From positions 1-6,214 of the forward strand of contig JAEDDW010000097.1 of NCBI GenBank assembly GCA_016293645.1: a DNA stretch of 6,214 nt, read 5' to 3'. The notes under the pieces are model-generated. The model was not told the origin of the DNA. It saw only the letters and a list, made by a program, of their open reading frames with translations, and searched no databases. This document shows positions 1 to 6,214 of this stretch, piece after piece. A program made the translations under genes and the position numbers. The stretch is from Treponema sp. Its GTDB lineage: Bacteria; Spirochaetota; Spirochaetia; Treponematales; Treponemataceae. Position 1 is the first letter of the stretch; the number at the start of each line of letters is the position of its first letter.

Positions 1-348
1 GATGACTTTATTATCGGTGACGTGTTCGCTTTGCGTGAGAATGAAGACACTTATAATGTGGGGTGGCATTTCAACAAACGTTTTGAAGGCAAAGGATTCG
101 CTTGTGAAGCGGCAGCCGGATTGTTGGATTATCTTTTCCGAGAGGCGGGCGCACGGCGTATCTATGGATTTGTGGAAGATGACAATATCCGCTCCAAACG
201 CTTATGCGAACGTCTTGGTATGCGCCGCGAAGGATGTTTCAAAGAGTTTGTGACATTCGTAAACAATCCTGACGGCTCCCCAAAATATGAAGATACCTGT
301 GTTTATGCCATTCTCGAAAAAGAGTGGAATACCATCCGTCAGTGGTGA
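1..348 (+). CDS. GNAT family N-acetyltransferase, RimJ/RimL-like (3' part; 5' end outside the window)
   Basis: This is the C-terminal 115 codons of a GNAT acetyltransferase, read in the frame that is open from base 1 and ends at TGA 346-348. The visible part holds the acetyl-CoA-binding loop 'KRFEGKGFACEA' (fragment residues 26-37, matching the family's R-x-x-G-x-G/A motif). It also holds the segment 'DNIRSKRLCERLGMRREG', typical of the RimJ/RimL (Acetyltransf_3) branch, in which an N-x-x-S-x-x-L-x-E-x-x-G-[FM]-x-x-EG pattern precedes the last strands. Family members are usually about 170-190 residues, so roughly 60-70 N-terminal residues are missing. The GTG at 22 is an internal valine, not a start, because the frame and the fold extend upstream of it. 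The enzyme is cytoplasmic and transfers acetyl from acetyl-CoA to an amine. The substrate (ribosomal protein N-terminus, small molecule or drug) cannot be read from this fragment. The gene lies 43 bases before the efflux operon on the same strand, so co-transcription is possible but unproven. Confidence 0.9.
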   Translation, partial: DDFIIGDVFALRENEDTYNVGWHFNKRFEGKGFACEAAAGLLDYLFREAGARRIYGFVEDDNIRSKRLCERLGMRREGCFKEFVTFVNNPDGSPKYEDTCVYAILEKEWNTIRQW

Positions 349-375
349 CACACCAAACCTATTATGAATTAATAC

Positions 376-391
376 AAAACAAGAAGAAAAT
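376..391 (+). promoter_or_regulatory. A-rich translation initiation region of the adaptor gene
   Basis: The bases just before ATG 392 are purine-rich and A-rich ('aagaagaaaat'), with no GGAGG-type Shine-Dalgarno. This fits Bacteroidota, where start selection depends on A-rich, unstructured leaders. It supports 392 as the start; the encoded signal peptide beginning at this methionine agrees. I see no convincing Bacteroides-type promoter (TTTG / TAnnTTTG) in the 43-base gap 349-391. The operon promoter may therefore lie further upstream, within or before the acetyltransferase gene. Confidence 0.45.
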
Positions 392-1513
392 ATGAACAAG
401 CAATTCATTATCACGAATTTCGCCGCATTTGCTCTCATGCTGTTCCTGCCGACCGGATGCAGGCAGGCGGACGGCAAGCAGGATGCGGTGCAGAGTTATC
501 GGGTCATAAAGGTCGCGGCAAGTCCGGTGGAAATCTCCGAGTCCTATTCCGCCGCCATACGCGGACGGCAGGATGTGGACATCCTGCCGCAAATATCCGG
601 GCGCATTATCCGTCTGAAAGTGAAAGAGGGTGAACGGGTGAAGACCGGTCAAGTATTGGCTGTAATTGACCAAGTGCCCTATCGGGCGGCATTACGCACG
701 GCGCAGGCCAATGTCAGCGCGGCACAGGCAAAAGTGGAAACGGCAAGAATCGAGCTGCGGGGCAAGCAGGCATTGTTTGACGAGAAGGTCATATCCGACT
801 ACGAGCTTTCTCTCGCCCGGAACCAACTGGCAGTGGCGTGTGCTGAACTCGAACAGGCAAAGGCACAAGAATCGGATGCACGCAACAATCTCTCCTATAC
901 GGAAATCAAAAGCCCGAGCAACGGAGTAGTAGGCACATTGCCCTATCGCATCGGTGCGCTTGTCGGTCCCAATATGGCACAGCCTTTCACGGTCGTGTCC
1001 GACAATGCGGAGATGTATGCCTATTTCTCCATTTCGGAGAATATGCTACGGCGATATTTGGCTCGCTATGGCTCGATTGACAGCATGATAGCCGGGATGC
1101 CGGAAGTGGGCCTGCAACTCAACGACGGCAGCCTGTACAAGGCGAAAGGACGTATTGAAACCGTAAGCGGCGTGGTGGATCCTGTTACCGGAACGGTACA
1201 AATCAAAGCCCTGTTCCCCAATCCCGACCGCGAACTGTTGAGTGGCAGCATCGGCAATGTCATCCTTCAAAACCCGAAAACGGAGGCCGTAACCATTCCC
1301 ATGACCGCCACCGTGGAACTGCAGGACAAGATTATCGCTTACCGTCTGAAAAACGGACAGGCGGAAGCCGCCTATCTCACGGTGGACCGCCTGAACGACG
1401 GCAACCGGTTTATCGTAAAAGAAGGTCTTTCGGTCGGTGACACCATTGTCGCCGAAGGCGTGGGACTGGTGAGAGAAGGCATGAGCATAACCCCTAAAAA
1501 CGAAACGAAATGA
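392..1513 (+). CDS. RND efflux periplasmic adaptor subunit (membrane fusion protein, AcrA/MexA type)
   Basis: This 373-residue adaptor links the inner-membrane pump to the outer-membrane factor across the periplasm. Residues 1-22 form a signal peptide ending in 'LFLPTGC', so Cys23 is the probable lipidated residue, although proline at lipobox -3 is atypical. The domains follow the AcrA order. The first lipoyl half is at about 62-95 ('ISGRIIRLKVKEGERVKTGQ'). An alpha-helical hairpin rich in A, Q, E and K spans about 98-165, and the second lipoyl half is at about 168-203 ('YTEIKSPSNGVVGTLPYRIG'). A beta-barrel covers about 206-293 and includes 'DPVTGTVQIKALFPNPDREL', the counterpart of the AcrA 'FPNPDHxLLPG' segment. 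A membrane-proximal domain covers about 295-365 ('GLSVGDTIVAEGVGLVREGM'). AcrA is 397 residues, so this copy is full length. Its TGA stop overlaps the pump start by four bases (ATGA), indicating translational coupling. The assignment is firm; the exported substrates are unknown. Confidence 0.96.
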   Translation: MNKQFIITNFAAFALMLFLPTGCRQADGKQDAVQSYRVIKVAASPVEISESYSAAIRGRQDVDILPQISGRIIRLKVKEGERVKTGQVLAVIDQVPYRAALRTAQANVSAAQAKVETARIELRGKQALFDEKVISDYELSLARNQLAVACAELEQAKAQESDARNNLSYTEIKSPSNGVVGTLPYRIGALVGPNMAQPFTVVSDNAEMYAYFSISENMLRRYLARYGSIDSMIAGMPEVGLQLNDGSLYKAKGRIETVSGVVDPVTGTVQIKALFPNPDRELLSGSIGNVILQNPKTEAVTIPMTATVELQDKIIAYRLKNGQAEAAYLTVDRLNDGNRFIVKEGLSVGDTIVAEGVGLVREGMSITPKNETK

Positions 1514-4500
1514 ACCTGCGATTTTTTATAGACCGCCCGGTGTTTTCGGGCGTTATCTCGGTGGTGATTGTACTGTTGGGCATGATTTCCATGTTTTCCT
1601 TGCCGGTGGAACAATACCCCGACATCGCACCTCCGACCATCAACGTATCCGCAACTTATCCTGGAGCAAACGCTGAAACTGTGCAGAAGGCAGTGATAAC
1701 CCCTCTGGAAGAAGCCATCAACGGCGTGGAAGACATGACCTATATGACTTCCACGGCATCGAATACGGGCGATGCTTCCATCGACATCTATTTCAAGCAG
1801 GGAACCAACGCGGACATGGCGGCGGTAAACGTGCAGAACCGCGTGAACGGCGCGCTGAGCCAGCTTCCGGCGGAAGCCACCAAGACCGGTGTCACCACTG
1901 AAAAGCAGCAGAATGCCGAACTGATGACTTTCGCGCTCTATTCGCCCGATGACCGCTTCGACCAGACCTTCCTGAACAATTACGTGAAAATCAATGTCGA
2001 GCCGAGGCTGAAACGTATCAGCGGCGTGGGAAAGGCACAGATGTTCGGTTCCAACTACAGCATGCGACTTTGGCTGCGTCCCGACAAGATGGCGCAATAC
2101 GGGCTTATCCCCGATGACATATCCACCGTACTCGCACGACAGAACATCGAGGCCGCCACCGGCTCCTTCGGTGCCAATCATCCTACCGCCAATGAATACA
2201 CGATGAAATACCGCGGACGCTTGTCCGGCGCGGAAGAGTTCGGTGAGTTGGTCATCAAGTCACTGCCGGGCGGCAATGTGCTTCGGCTGAAGGAGGTTGC
2301 CGATGTGGAACTGGGCGATGAATACTACAAATATTCCTCCGAAGTGAACGGGCATCCGGCAGCCATGATGCTCATCAACCAGAAAGCCGGGTCCAATGCT
2401 TCAAGCACCATCAAGGAGATTCACGAAGTGCTTGACGACCTCAGCCGGGACTTGCCCGAAGGGACGGAATTCGTGGTGCTTACCGATACCAACAAGTTCC
2501 TGTATGCTTCCATCAATTCTGTTATCCGGACACTTATTGAAGCGATACTTCTGGTTATCGTGGTGGTATATGTATTTTTGCAAGATATTAAGTCCACGCT
2601 TATTCCTACGATATCCATTTTCGTCTCCATTATCGGTACGTTCGCCGTGATGTCCATGATCGGCTTCTCCGTCAACCTGCTCACCCTGTTCGCGCTTGTG
2701 CTTGCCATCGGAACTGTGGTCGATGATGCCATTGTGGTGGTGGAAGCGGTGCAGGCGAAGTTCGACGAGGGCTATCAGTCTGCGGTTCTCGCGGCTGATG
2801 ATGCCATGAAAGGCGTTTCGTCGGCTATCCTGACCTCTACCATCATCTTTATGGCAGTGTTTTTCCCCGTTGCCATGATGGGCGGGACTTCGGGAGCGTT
2901 CTACACGCAGTTCGGTATCACGATGGCTGTTGCCGTGGGAATCTCGGCAGTCAATGCCTTCACACTCTCACCGGCACTTTGCGCGCTGCTGCTGAAACCC
3001 TATATCGATGAGCAGGGCAACACCAAGAACAATTTTGCAGCCCGTTTCCGTAAAGCGTTCAATGCCGTCTTCGACCGTCTGAGCCGACGCTATGTACGTG
3101 GAGTGATGTTCATTATCCATCGCCGATGGCTGTTGTGGAGCATCATAGGCATTTCTTTCGGGTTGCTGGTGCTGCTGGTCAATGTCACAAAGACGGGACT
3201 TATTCCCGAAGAGGACACCGGGACGGTCATGGTGAGCATGAACACGAAGCCCGGCACATCCATGGCTCAGACAAGTAAGGTGATGGAGCGTATCAACAGC
3301 CGTCTCGACAGCATCGGCGAGATTGAATACAGCGGTGCGGTCGCCGGTTTCTCTTTCAGCGGTTCCGGTCCCTCGCAGGCGATGTATTTCGTGACACTCA
3401 AAGACTGGGAGCAGCGTAAGGGAGAGGGGCAGTCGGTCAATGATGTCATCGGAAAGATTTATGCCGCCACTTCGGATATTCCCGATGCCACGGTGTTCGC
3501 CATGTCGCCTCCGATGATTGCCGGGTACGGCATGGGAAACGGTTTCGAGCTTTATTTGCAGGACAAGGCGGGCGGAAACATCGCCGCCTTCAAGGAAGAG
3601 GCAGACAAGTTTGTCGAAGCCTTGTCGCAGCGACCCGAAATCGGCGAAGTCTATTCCTCCTTTGCCACGGATTATCCGCAATACTGGGTGGATATCGATG
3701 CCGCCAAATGCGAACAGTCGGGTGTGTCGCCCGCAGATGTGCTTTCCACATTGTCGGGCTATTATACCGGACAATATGTTTCCGACTTCAACCGGTTCTC
3801 CAAGCTCTACCATGTGACCATGCAGGCTCCGGCGGAATATCGTGTGAATGCGGAATCCCTGCACCACATGTATGTGCGTGCCACCGATGGCGGCATGTCG
3901 CCTTTGAGCCGGTTCGTGCGCCTGACCAAGACCAACGGCCCGTCAGACCTCACCCGTTTCAACCTGTTCAACGCCATCTCGATTAGCGGGTCTCCGGCTC
4001 AGGGCTACAGTTCGGGGCAGGTGCTCGAAGCCATCGGCGAGACGGCACGTGAAGTGCTTCCGTCAAATTACACATACGAGTTTGGCGGCATTTCGCGTGA
4101 GGAAAGCAAGACGACCAACAATGCCACGCTTATATTCCTGCTCTGCATGGTTCTGGTCTATCTGATTCTGTGCGCCTTGTATGAGAGCGTGTTCATACCC
4201 TTCGCGGTTCTGTTGTCGGTGCCTTGCGGACTGATGGGCAGTTTCCTGTTTGCGTGGCTCTTCGGTCTGGAGAACAACATCTACATGCAGACCGGACTTA
4301 TCATGATTATAGGCCTGCTTGCCAAGACAGCGATCCTGCTTACCGAATACGCCGGTAAACGGCGGTCGGAAGGCATGACGCTGGCACAGGCGGCATACAG
4401 TGCGGCAAAAGTCCGCCTGCGCCCCATATTGATGACTGTGTTGTCCATGGTGTTCGGTCTTGTCCCGCTGATGATGGCGCACGGAGTGGGTGCCAACGGC

Positions 4501-4623
4501 AGCCGTTCGCTTGCCACAGGTGTAATCGGTGGAATGATTGTAGGTACTTTGGCTCTGTTGTTCCTTGTGCCGTCATTGTTTATTGTATTCCAATATATCC
4601 AAGAACGTGTTAAGCATAATTAA
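1510..4623 (+). CDS. Efflux RND transporter permease subunit (HAE1 family, AcrB/MexB type)
   Basis: This 1037-residue inner-membrane proton/drug antiporter is the engine of the tripartite complex. It probably works as a trimer and takes substrates from the periplasm and outer leaflet. It opens with the classic 'FFIDRPVFSGVISVVIVLLG' TM1 segment and then 'PVEQYPDIAPP'. The fold is the duplicated RND arrangement. TM1 is at about 10-30, a periplasmic porter and docking loop follows, TM2-6 cover about 339-490, and TM7 about 540-558. A second periplasmic loop follows, then TM8-12 at about 872-1030. The proton relay is complete: D405 and D406 in TM4 ('GTVVDDAIVVVEAVQ'), K939 in TM10 ('GLLAKTAILLTEYAG'), and R969 and T976 in TM11 ('VRLRPILMTVLSM'), matching AcrB D407, D408, K940, R971 and T978. 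The switch-loop region is 'GFSFSGSGPSQ' (613-623), with aromatic residues F614, F616 and F627 near the expected drug pocket. Length is close to AcrB (1049). The DD pair marks the drug/hydrophobe branch rather than heavy-metal pumps. The start overlaps the adaptor stop, and the TAA stop directly abuts the next ATG. No truncation or frameshift is seen. Confidence 0.98.
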   Translation: MNLRFFIDRPVFSGVISVVIVLLGMISMFSLPVEQYPDIAPPTINVSATYPGANAETVQKAVITPLEEAINGVEDMTYMTSTASNTGDASIDIYFKQGTNADMAAVNVQNRVNGALSQLPAEATKTGVTTEKQQNAELMTFALYSPDDRFDQTFLNNYVKINVEPRLKRISGVGKAQMFGSNYSMRLWLRPDKMAQYGLIPDDISTVLARQNIEAATGSFGANHPTANEYTMKYRGRLSGAEEFGELVIKSLPGGNVLRLKEVADVELGDEYYKYSSEVNGHPAAMMLINQKAGSNASSTIKEIHEVLDDLSRDLPEGTEFVVLTDTNKFLYASINSVIRTLIEAILLVIVVVYVFLQDIKSTLIPTISIFVSIIGTFAVMSMIGFSVNLLTLFALVLAIGTVVDDAIVVVEAVQAKFDEGYQSAVLAADDAMKGVSSAILTSTIIFMAVFFPVAMMGGTSGAFYTQFGITMAVAVGISAVNAFTLSPALCALLLKPYIDEQGNTKNNFAARFRKAFNAVFDRLSRRYVRGVMFIIHRRWLLWSIIGISFGLLVLLVNVTKTGLIPEEDTGTVMVSMNTKPGTSMAQTSKVMERINSRLDSIGEIEYSGAVAGFSFSGSGPSQAMYFVTLKDWEQRKGEGQSVNDVIGKIYAATSDIPDATVFAMSPPMIAGYGMGNGFELYLQDKAGGNIAAFKEEADKFVEALSQRPEIGEVYSSFATDYPQYWVDIDAAKCEQSGVSPADVLSTLSGYYTGQYVSDFNRFSKLYHVTMQAPAEYRVNAESLHHMYVRATDGGMSPLSRFVRLTKTNGPSDLTRFNLFNAISISGSPAQGYSSGQVLEAIGETAREVLPSNYTYEFGGISREESKTTNNATLIFLLCMVLVYLILCALYESVFIPFAVLLSVPCGLMGSFLFAWLFGLENNIYMQTGLIMIIGLLAKTAILLTEYAGKRRSEGMTLAQAAYSAAKVRLRPILMTVLSMVFGLVPLMMAHGVGANGSRSLATGVIGGMIVGTLALLFLVPSLFIVFQYIQERVKHN

Positions 4624-5982
4624 ATGAAGAAGACAGTAATATATATCATATTGTCGGGATGGATGCTTGCCGGCTGTGGCACATACAGCCGGTATCATCG
4701 CCCTGACCTCTCAACGGAGAATCTGTATCGGGACATGCCGGCGGACATTGATACAATGACCATCGCGTCCCTGTCGTGGCGGGAAATGTTTACCGACCCG
4801 AAACTCCAGTCCTTGATTGAAACCGGACTTGAACGGAACGCAGACCTCAATGTGGCACGGTTACGCGTGGAAGCGGCAGAAGCCGTCCTGATGACTGCCA
4901 GACTATCATATCTTCCATCACTGGGACTGACTGCCGAAGGTAATGCCAATAAACATGACGGAGCAACGGCAAAGACATATAATGTGGGAGCGTCGGCAAG
5001 CTGGGAACTGGACATCTTCGGCAAACTTACGGCGGCAAAGCGTGGCGCAGCCGCCGCATTACAAGGAAGCCGTGCCTACCGGCAGGCCGTACAGACACAG
5101 CTTGTCGCCACTATTGCAGACAGTTACTACACCCTTGCCATGCTTGACGCACAAATGACAATAAGTAACCGGACTTTGGAGAACTGGCGGACTACCGTAC
5201 GCACTCTTGAAGCGTTGAAAAAAGTGGGGAAATCAAACGAGGCTGGCGTATTGCAGGCAAAGGCGAACGTGATGCGACTCGAAGCATCCCTGTTATCCAT
5301 ACGCAAGAGTATTTCCGAAACAGAAAACGCCCTGTCTGCGATACTTGCCATGCCGTCACACTCGATTGGACGAAGTGATCTGGCCGAGGCTGCTTTCCCC
5401 GATACTGTCTCGATCGGAGTCCCTTTGCAACTGCTTTCCAACCGTCCCGACGTGCGTCAGGCTGAAATGGAACTGGCGCAAGCATTCTACGCCACCAATG
5501 CGGCCCGTGCCGCCTTCTATCCCAATATTACCCTCTCGGGAATTCTTGGATGGACTAATAACGGCGGTGGCGTAATCGTAAATCCCGGACAATGGTTACT
5601 TAATGCCATCGGTTCCCTGACACAGCCGTTATTCAACCGGGGCGTAAACATCGCCAACTTGAAGATAGCCAAAAGCCGTCAGGAAGAAGCCAAACTGTTG
5701 TTCCGGCAATCATTACTGAACGCAGGAAAGGAAGTGAACGATGCTCTGACCGCATGGCAGACGGCAAAATCGCAAATTGAAATCAATGCTCGGCAGGTTG
5801 AAACATTATGCGACGCTGTGCGAAAGACAGAATCGCTGATGCGTCATTCCAATACCACCTATCTGGAAGTGCTGACCGCCAAACAGTCTCTTCTCGAAGC
5901 GGAAGTGCAACAGTTACAAACTCGTTTTGAACGCATACAAAGTATAATTAAACTTTACCATGCGTTGGGAGGAGGAATGTAA
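4624..5982 (+). CDS. Efflux outer-membrane factor lipoprotein (TolC superfamily, OprM/NodT type)
   Basis: This 452-residue protein forms the outer-membrane channel, presumably as a trimer, through which the pump expels substrates. The signal peptide 'MKKTVIYIILSGWMLAGC' ends in a canonical lipobox (LAGC, lipidated Cys18). The mature protein begins 'GTYSRYHRPDL', resembling the Y-x-RP segment near the N-terminus of OprM-like proteins. Two outer-membrane-efflux repeats follow, at about 55-235 and 265-445. The first contains 'ARLSYLPSLGLTAEGNAN' (92-109) and the strand/turn 'SWELDIFGKL' (126-135). The second contains the family hallmarks 'LLSNRPDVRQAEMEL' (270-284) and 'ARAAFYPNITLSG' (294-306). 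The A-, Q- and E-rich stretches between them fit the long alpha-barrel helices. OprM-type proteins are commonly around 460-490 residues, so this one is slightly short but complete. Its ATG follows the pump TAA with no intervening base, so it probably depends on re-initiation by ribosomes finishing the pump. It is the last gene of the operon. Confidence 0.96.
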   Translation: MKKTVIYIILSGWMLAGCGTYSRYHRPDLSTENLYRDMPADIDTMTIASLSWREMFTDPKLQSLIETGLERNADLNVARLRVEAAEAVLMTARLSYLPSLGLTAEGNANKHDGATAKTYNVGASASWELDIFGKLTAAKRGAAAALQGSRAYRQAVQTQLVATIADSYYTLAMLDAQMTISNRTLENWRTTVRTLEALKKVGKSNEAGVLQAKANVMRLEASLLSIRKSISETENALSAILAMPSHSIGRSDLAEAAFPDTVSIGVPLQLLSNRPDVRQAEMELAQAFYATNAARAAFYPNITLSGILGWTNNGGGVIVNPGQWLLNAIGSLTQPLFNRGVNIANLKIAKSRQEEAKLLFRQSLLNAGKEVNDALTAWQTAKSQIEINARQVETLCDAVRKTESLMRHSNTTYLEVLTAKQSLLEAEVQQLQTRFERIQSIIKLYHALGGGM

Positions 5983-6069
5983 CTTTACAAGAATTATAAC
6001 CTAATACTGAACCATGTTGTGTAATTTTTATATTTCAGTCGTCATAAACTTATAAATAAGTAATTTAGT
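5983..6069. other. AT-rich intergenic region downstream of the efflux operon
   Basis: This stretch is strongly AT-rich: by hand count 15 of 60 bases at 6001-6060 are G or C, against 40 of 60 at 1801-1860 within the pump gene. There is no stable hairpin followed by a T run directly after the outer-membrane-factor stop, so I cannot identify a rho-independent terminator for the operon here. 'TATATTTC' at 6029-6036 matches the Bacteroides -7 element TAnnTTTG at all but the last base. No TTTG-like -33 element lies at the right distance, so I do not call it a promoter. The only small reading frame (from ATG 6014, 13 codons) has no coding character. Confidence 0.6.
6048..6061. repeat. Short inverted repeat ACTTAT-AA-ATAAGT
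   Basis: Six-base arms (6048-6053 and 6056-6061) are perfect reverse complements separated by two bases, eight bases before ATG 6070. The two-base spacer makes it a poor RNA hairpin but a possible binding site for a dimeric protein. In such AT-rich sequence a repeat this short can easily arise by chance, so its function is unknown. Confidence 0.3.
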
Positions 6070-6214
6070 ATGCAAAAACAAATTAAAAAGTCTTCTCTTT
6101 TTTTGAAGAGAAGCAACACCTGACCCACTTCGCTACCGAACAGGATGTAGCAGAAGAATTGTTTGAGTTACTCTTAGAAGCGAGAGAACTCTATCTTCAG
6201 GATGTGATTTTGAA
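6070..6214 (+). CDS. Unrecognised gene start, apparently frameshifted at a T7 run, cut by the window end
   Basis: ATG 6070 opens a frame (begins 'MQKQIKKSSLF') that stops at TGA 6121-6123 after 17 codons. The frame reached by moving back one base at the T run 6098-6104 is open from 6087 to the window end. It has strongly protein-like content: 'EEKQHLTHFATEQDVAEE' and then the helical, acidic 'LFELLLEARELYLQDVIL'. That frame has no ATG or GTG of its own and its first TTG is at 6159, so the natural reading is one protein starting at 6070 and crossing frames near 6099-6105. Three explanations fit. One is a broken gene with one T lost (or two gained), which would make it a pseudogene. Another is a sequencing error in the homopolymer. 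The third is programmed -1 slippage at 'TTTTTTG'. I do not recognise the family. Position after an AT-rich drop would fit a separate transcription unit, possibly mobile DNA, but that is a guess. Confidence 0.45.
6092..6113 (-). terminator. Perfect 8-bp hairpin with a T-rich tail on the minus strand (possible terminator)
   Basis: CTTCTCTT (6092-6099) and AAGAGAAG (6106-6113) are perfect reverse complements around the loop 'tttttg'; an extra T-G pair can shrink the loop to four bases. On the + strand the hairpin is followed by 'caacacc', so it does not look like a + strand terminator. On the - strand it is followed almost at once by 'ACTTTTTAATTTGTTTTT', the layout of a rho-independent terminator for leftward transcription. 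However, no leftward gene is evident: the only open minus frame (6213 down to TAG at 6133-6135) is 26 codons long and weak. The stem is A/T-rich in part and overlaps the proposed frameshift site, so it may instead be coincidental or affect slippage. Confidence 0.3.
6099..6105 (+). other. Candidate -1 slippery heptamer T TTT TTG
   Basis: Read in the frame of ATG 6070, the bases 6099-6105 fit the X XXY YYZ form of a bacterial -1 frameshift heptamer. A -1 slip places the next codon at GAA 6105-6107... shifted so that reading continues in the frame that is open to the window end (GAA GAG AAG CAA). A T7 run can also cause RNA-polymerase slippage. Whether it is functional cannot be decided from this sequence alone. 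Confidence 0.25.

Noticed and set aside
22..348. GTG 22 as the start of a 109-residue acetyltransferase
   Set aside because: The frame is open to base 1 and the upstream residues 'DDFIIGD' continue the GNAT strand. The gene is simply cut by the window edge.
1372..2181. Long minus-strand open frame of 269 codons opposite the adaptor/pump junction
   Set aside because: It lies antisense to well-supported adaptor and pump coding sequence. Its product is rich in His, Arg, Gly and Val with no domain character, as expected for the complement of G+C-rich codons.
2968..3867. Minus-strand open frame of 299 codons inside the pump gene
   Set aside because: It is a shadow of the pump reading frame: the translation is Arg/His/Gly-rich without any recognisable motif, and the + strand product is clearly a complete RND permease.
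1510..4623. Heavy-metal (CzcA-type) or HAE2/MmpL pump instead of a drug pump
   Set aside because: The TM4 motif has the adjacent Asp-Asp pair with 'DDAIVVVE', and TM10 has the Lys of AcrB-type pumps. These are HAE1 features, not those of the metal-exporting branch.
6029..6036. 'TATATTTC' as a Bacteroides -7 promoter element for the gene at 6070
   Set aside because: It matches TAnnTTTG at all but the last base, but I found no TTTG-like -33 element about 19 bases upstream. In sequence this AT-rich, such a match is expected by chance.
6133..6213. Minus-strand partial reading frame at the right edge
   Set aside because: It has only 26 codons before TAG, weak composition, and overlaps a more protein-like + strand frame. 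The minus-strand hairpin alone is not enough to support a gene.

Overview
The window holds one complete RND-type tripartite multidrug efflux operon on the + strand: periplasmic adaptor, inner-membrane pump and outer-membrane factor. It is flanked by the 3' part of a GNAT acetyltransferase gene at the left edge and by an AT-rich region with an unrecognised, apparently frameshifted gene start at the right edge. The protein character points to Bacteroidota, in the broad Bacteroides/Parabacteroides/Alistipes group. The starts lack Shine-Dalgarno sequences and the first one has an A-rich leader. The pump has a 'GTVVDDAIVVVEAVQAKF'-type TM4 and a 'GFSFSGSGPSQ' switch loop, and both the outer-membrane factor and probably the adaptor are lipoproteins. 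I cannot name the genus from the sequence.

Layout: 1-348 is a RimJ/RimL-like N-acetyltransferase whose N-terminus lies outside the window. 349-391 is a short A-rich spacer. 392-1513 is an AcrA/MexA-like adaptor. 1510-4623 is an AcrB/MexB-like HAE1 pump of 1037 residues. 4624-5982 is an OprM/NodT-like outer-membrane factor. 5983-6069 is AT-rich and has no convincing terminator. 6070-6214 begins with an ATG reading frame that stops after 17 codons, but a second frame, offset by one base at a run of seven T, stays open with protein-like composition to the window end.

The three efflux genes are tightly coupled: a 4-base ATGA overlap joins adaptor and pump, and the pump stop codon abuts the outer-membrane-factor start with no spacer. 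They should be made together and form a proton-driven conduit from inner membrane and periplasm to the outside. Proton-relay residues D405, D406, K939, R969 and T976 (window numbering) are all present, so the pump looks functional. No regulator gene lies within the window.

The operon itself is a well-known type of system. The least explained part is the right-hand flank, where base composition falls sharply and a 'TTTTTTG' slippery heptamer or homopolymer frameshift sits inside a perfect 8-bp inverted repeat at the start of an unidentified gene.
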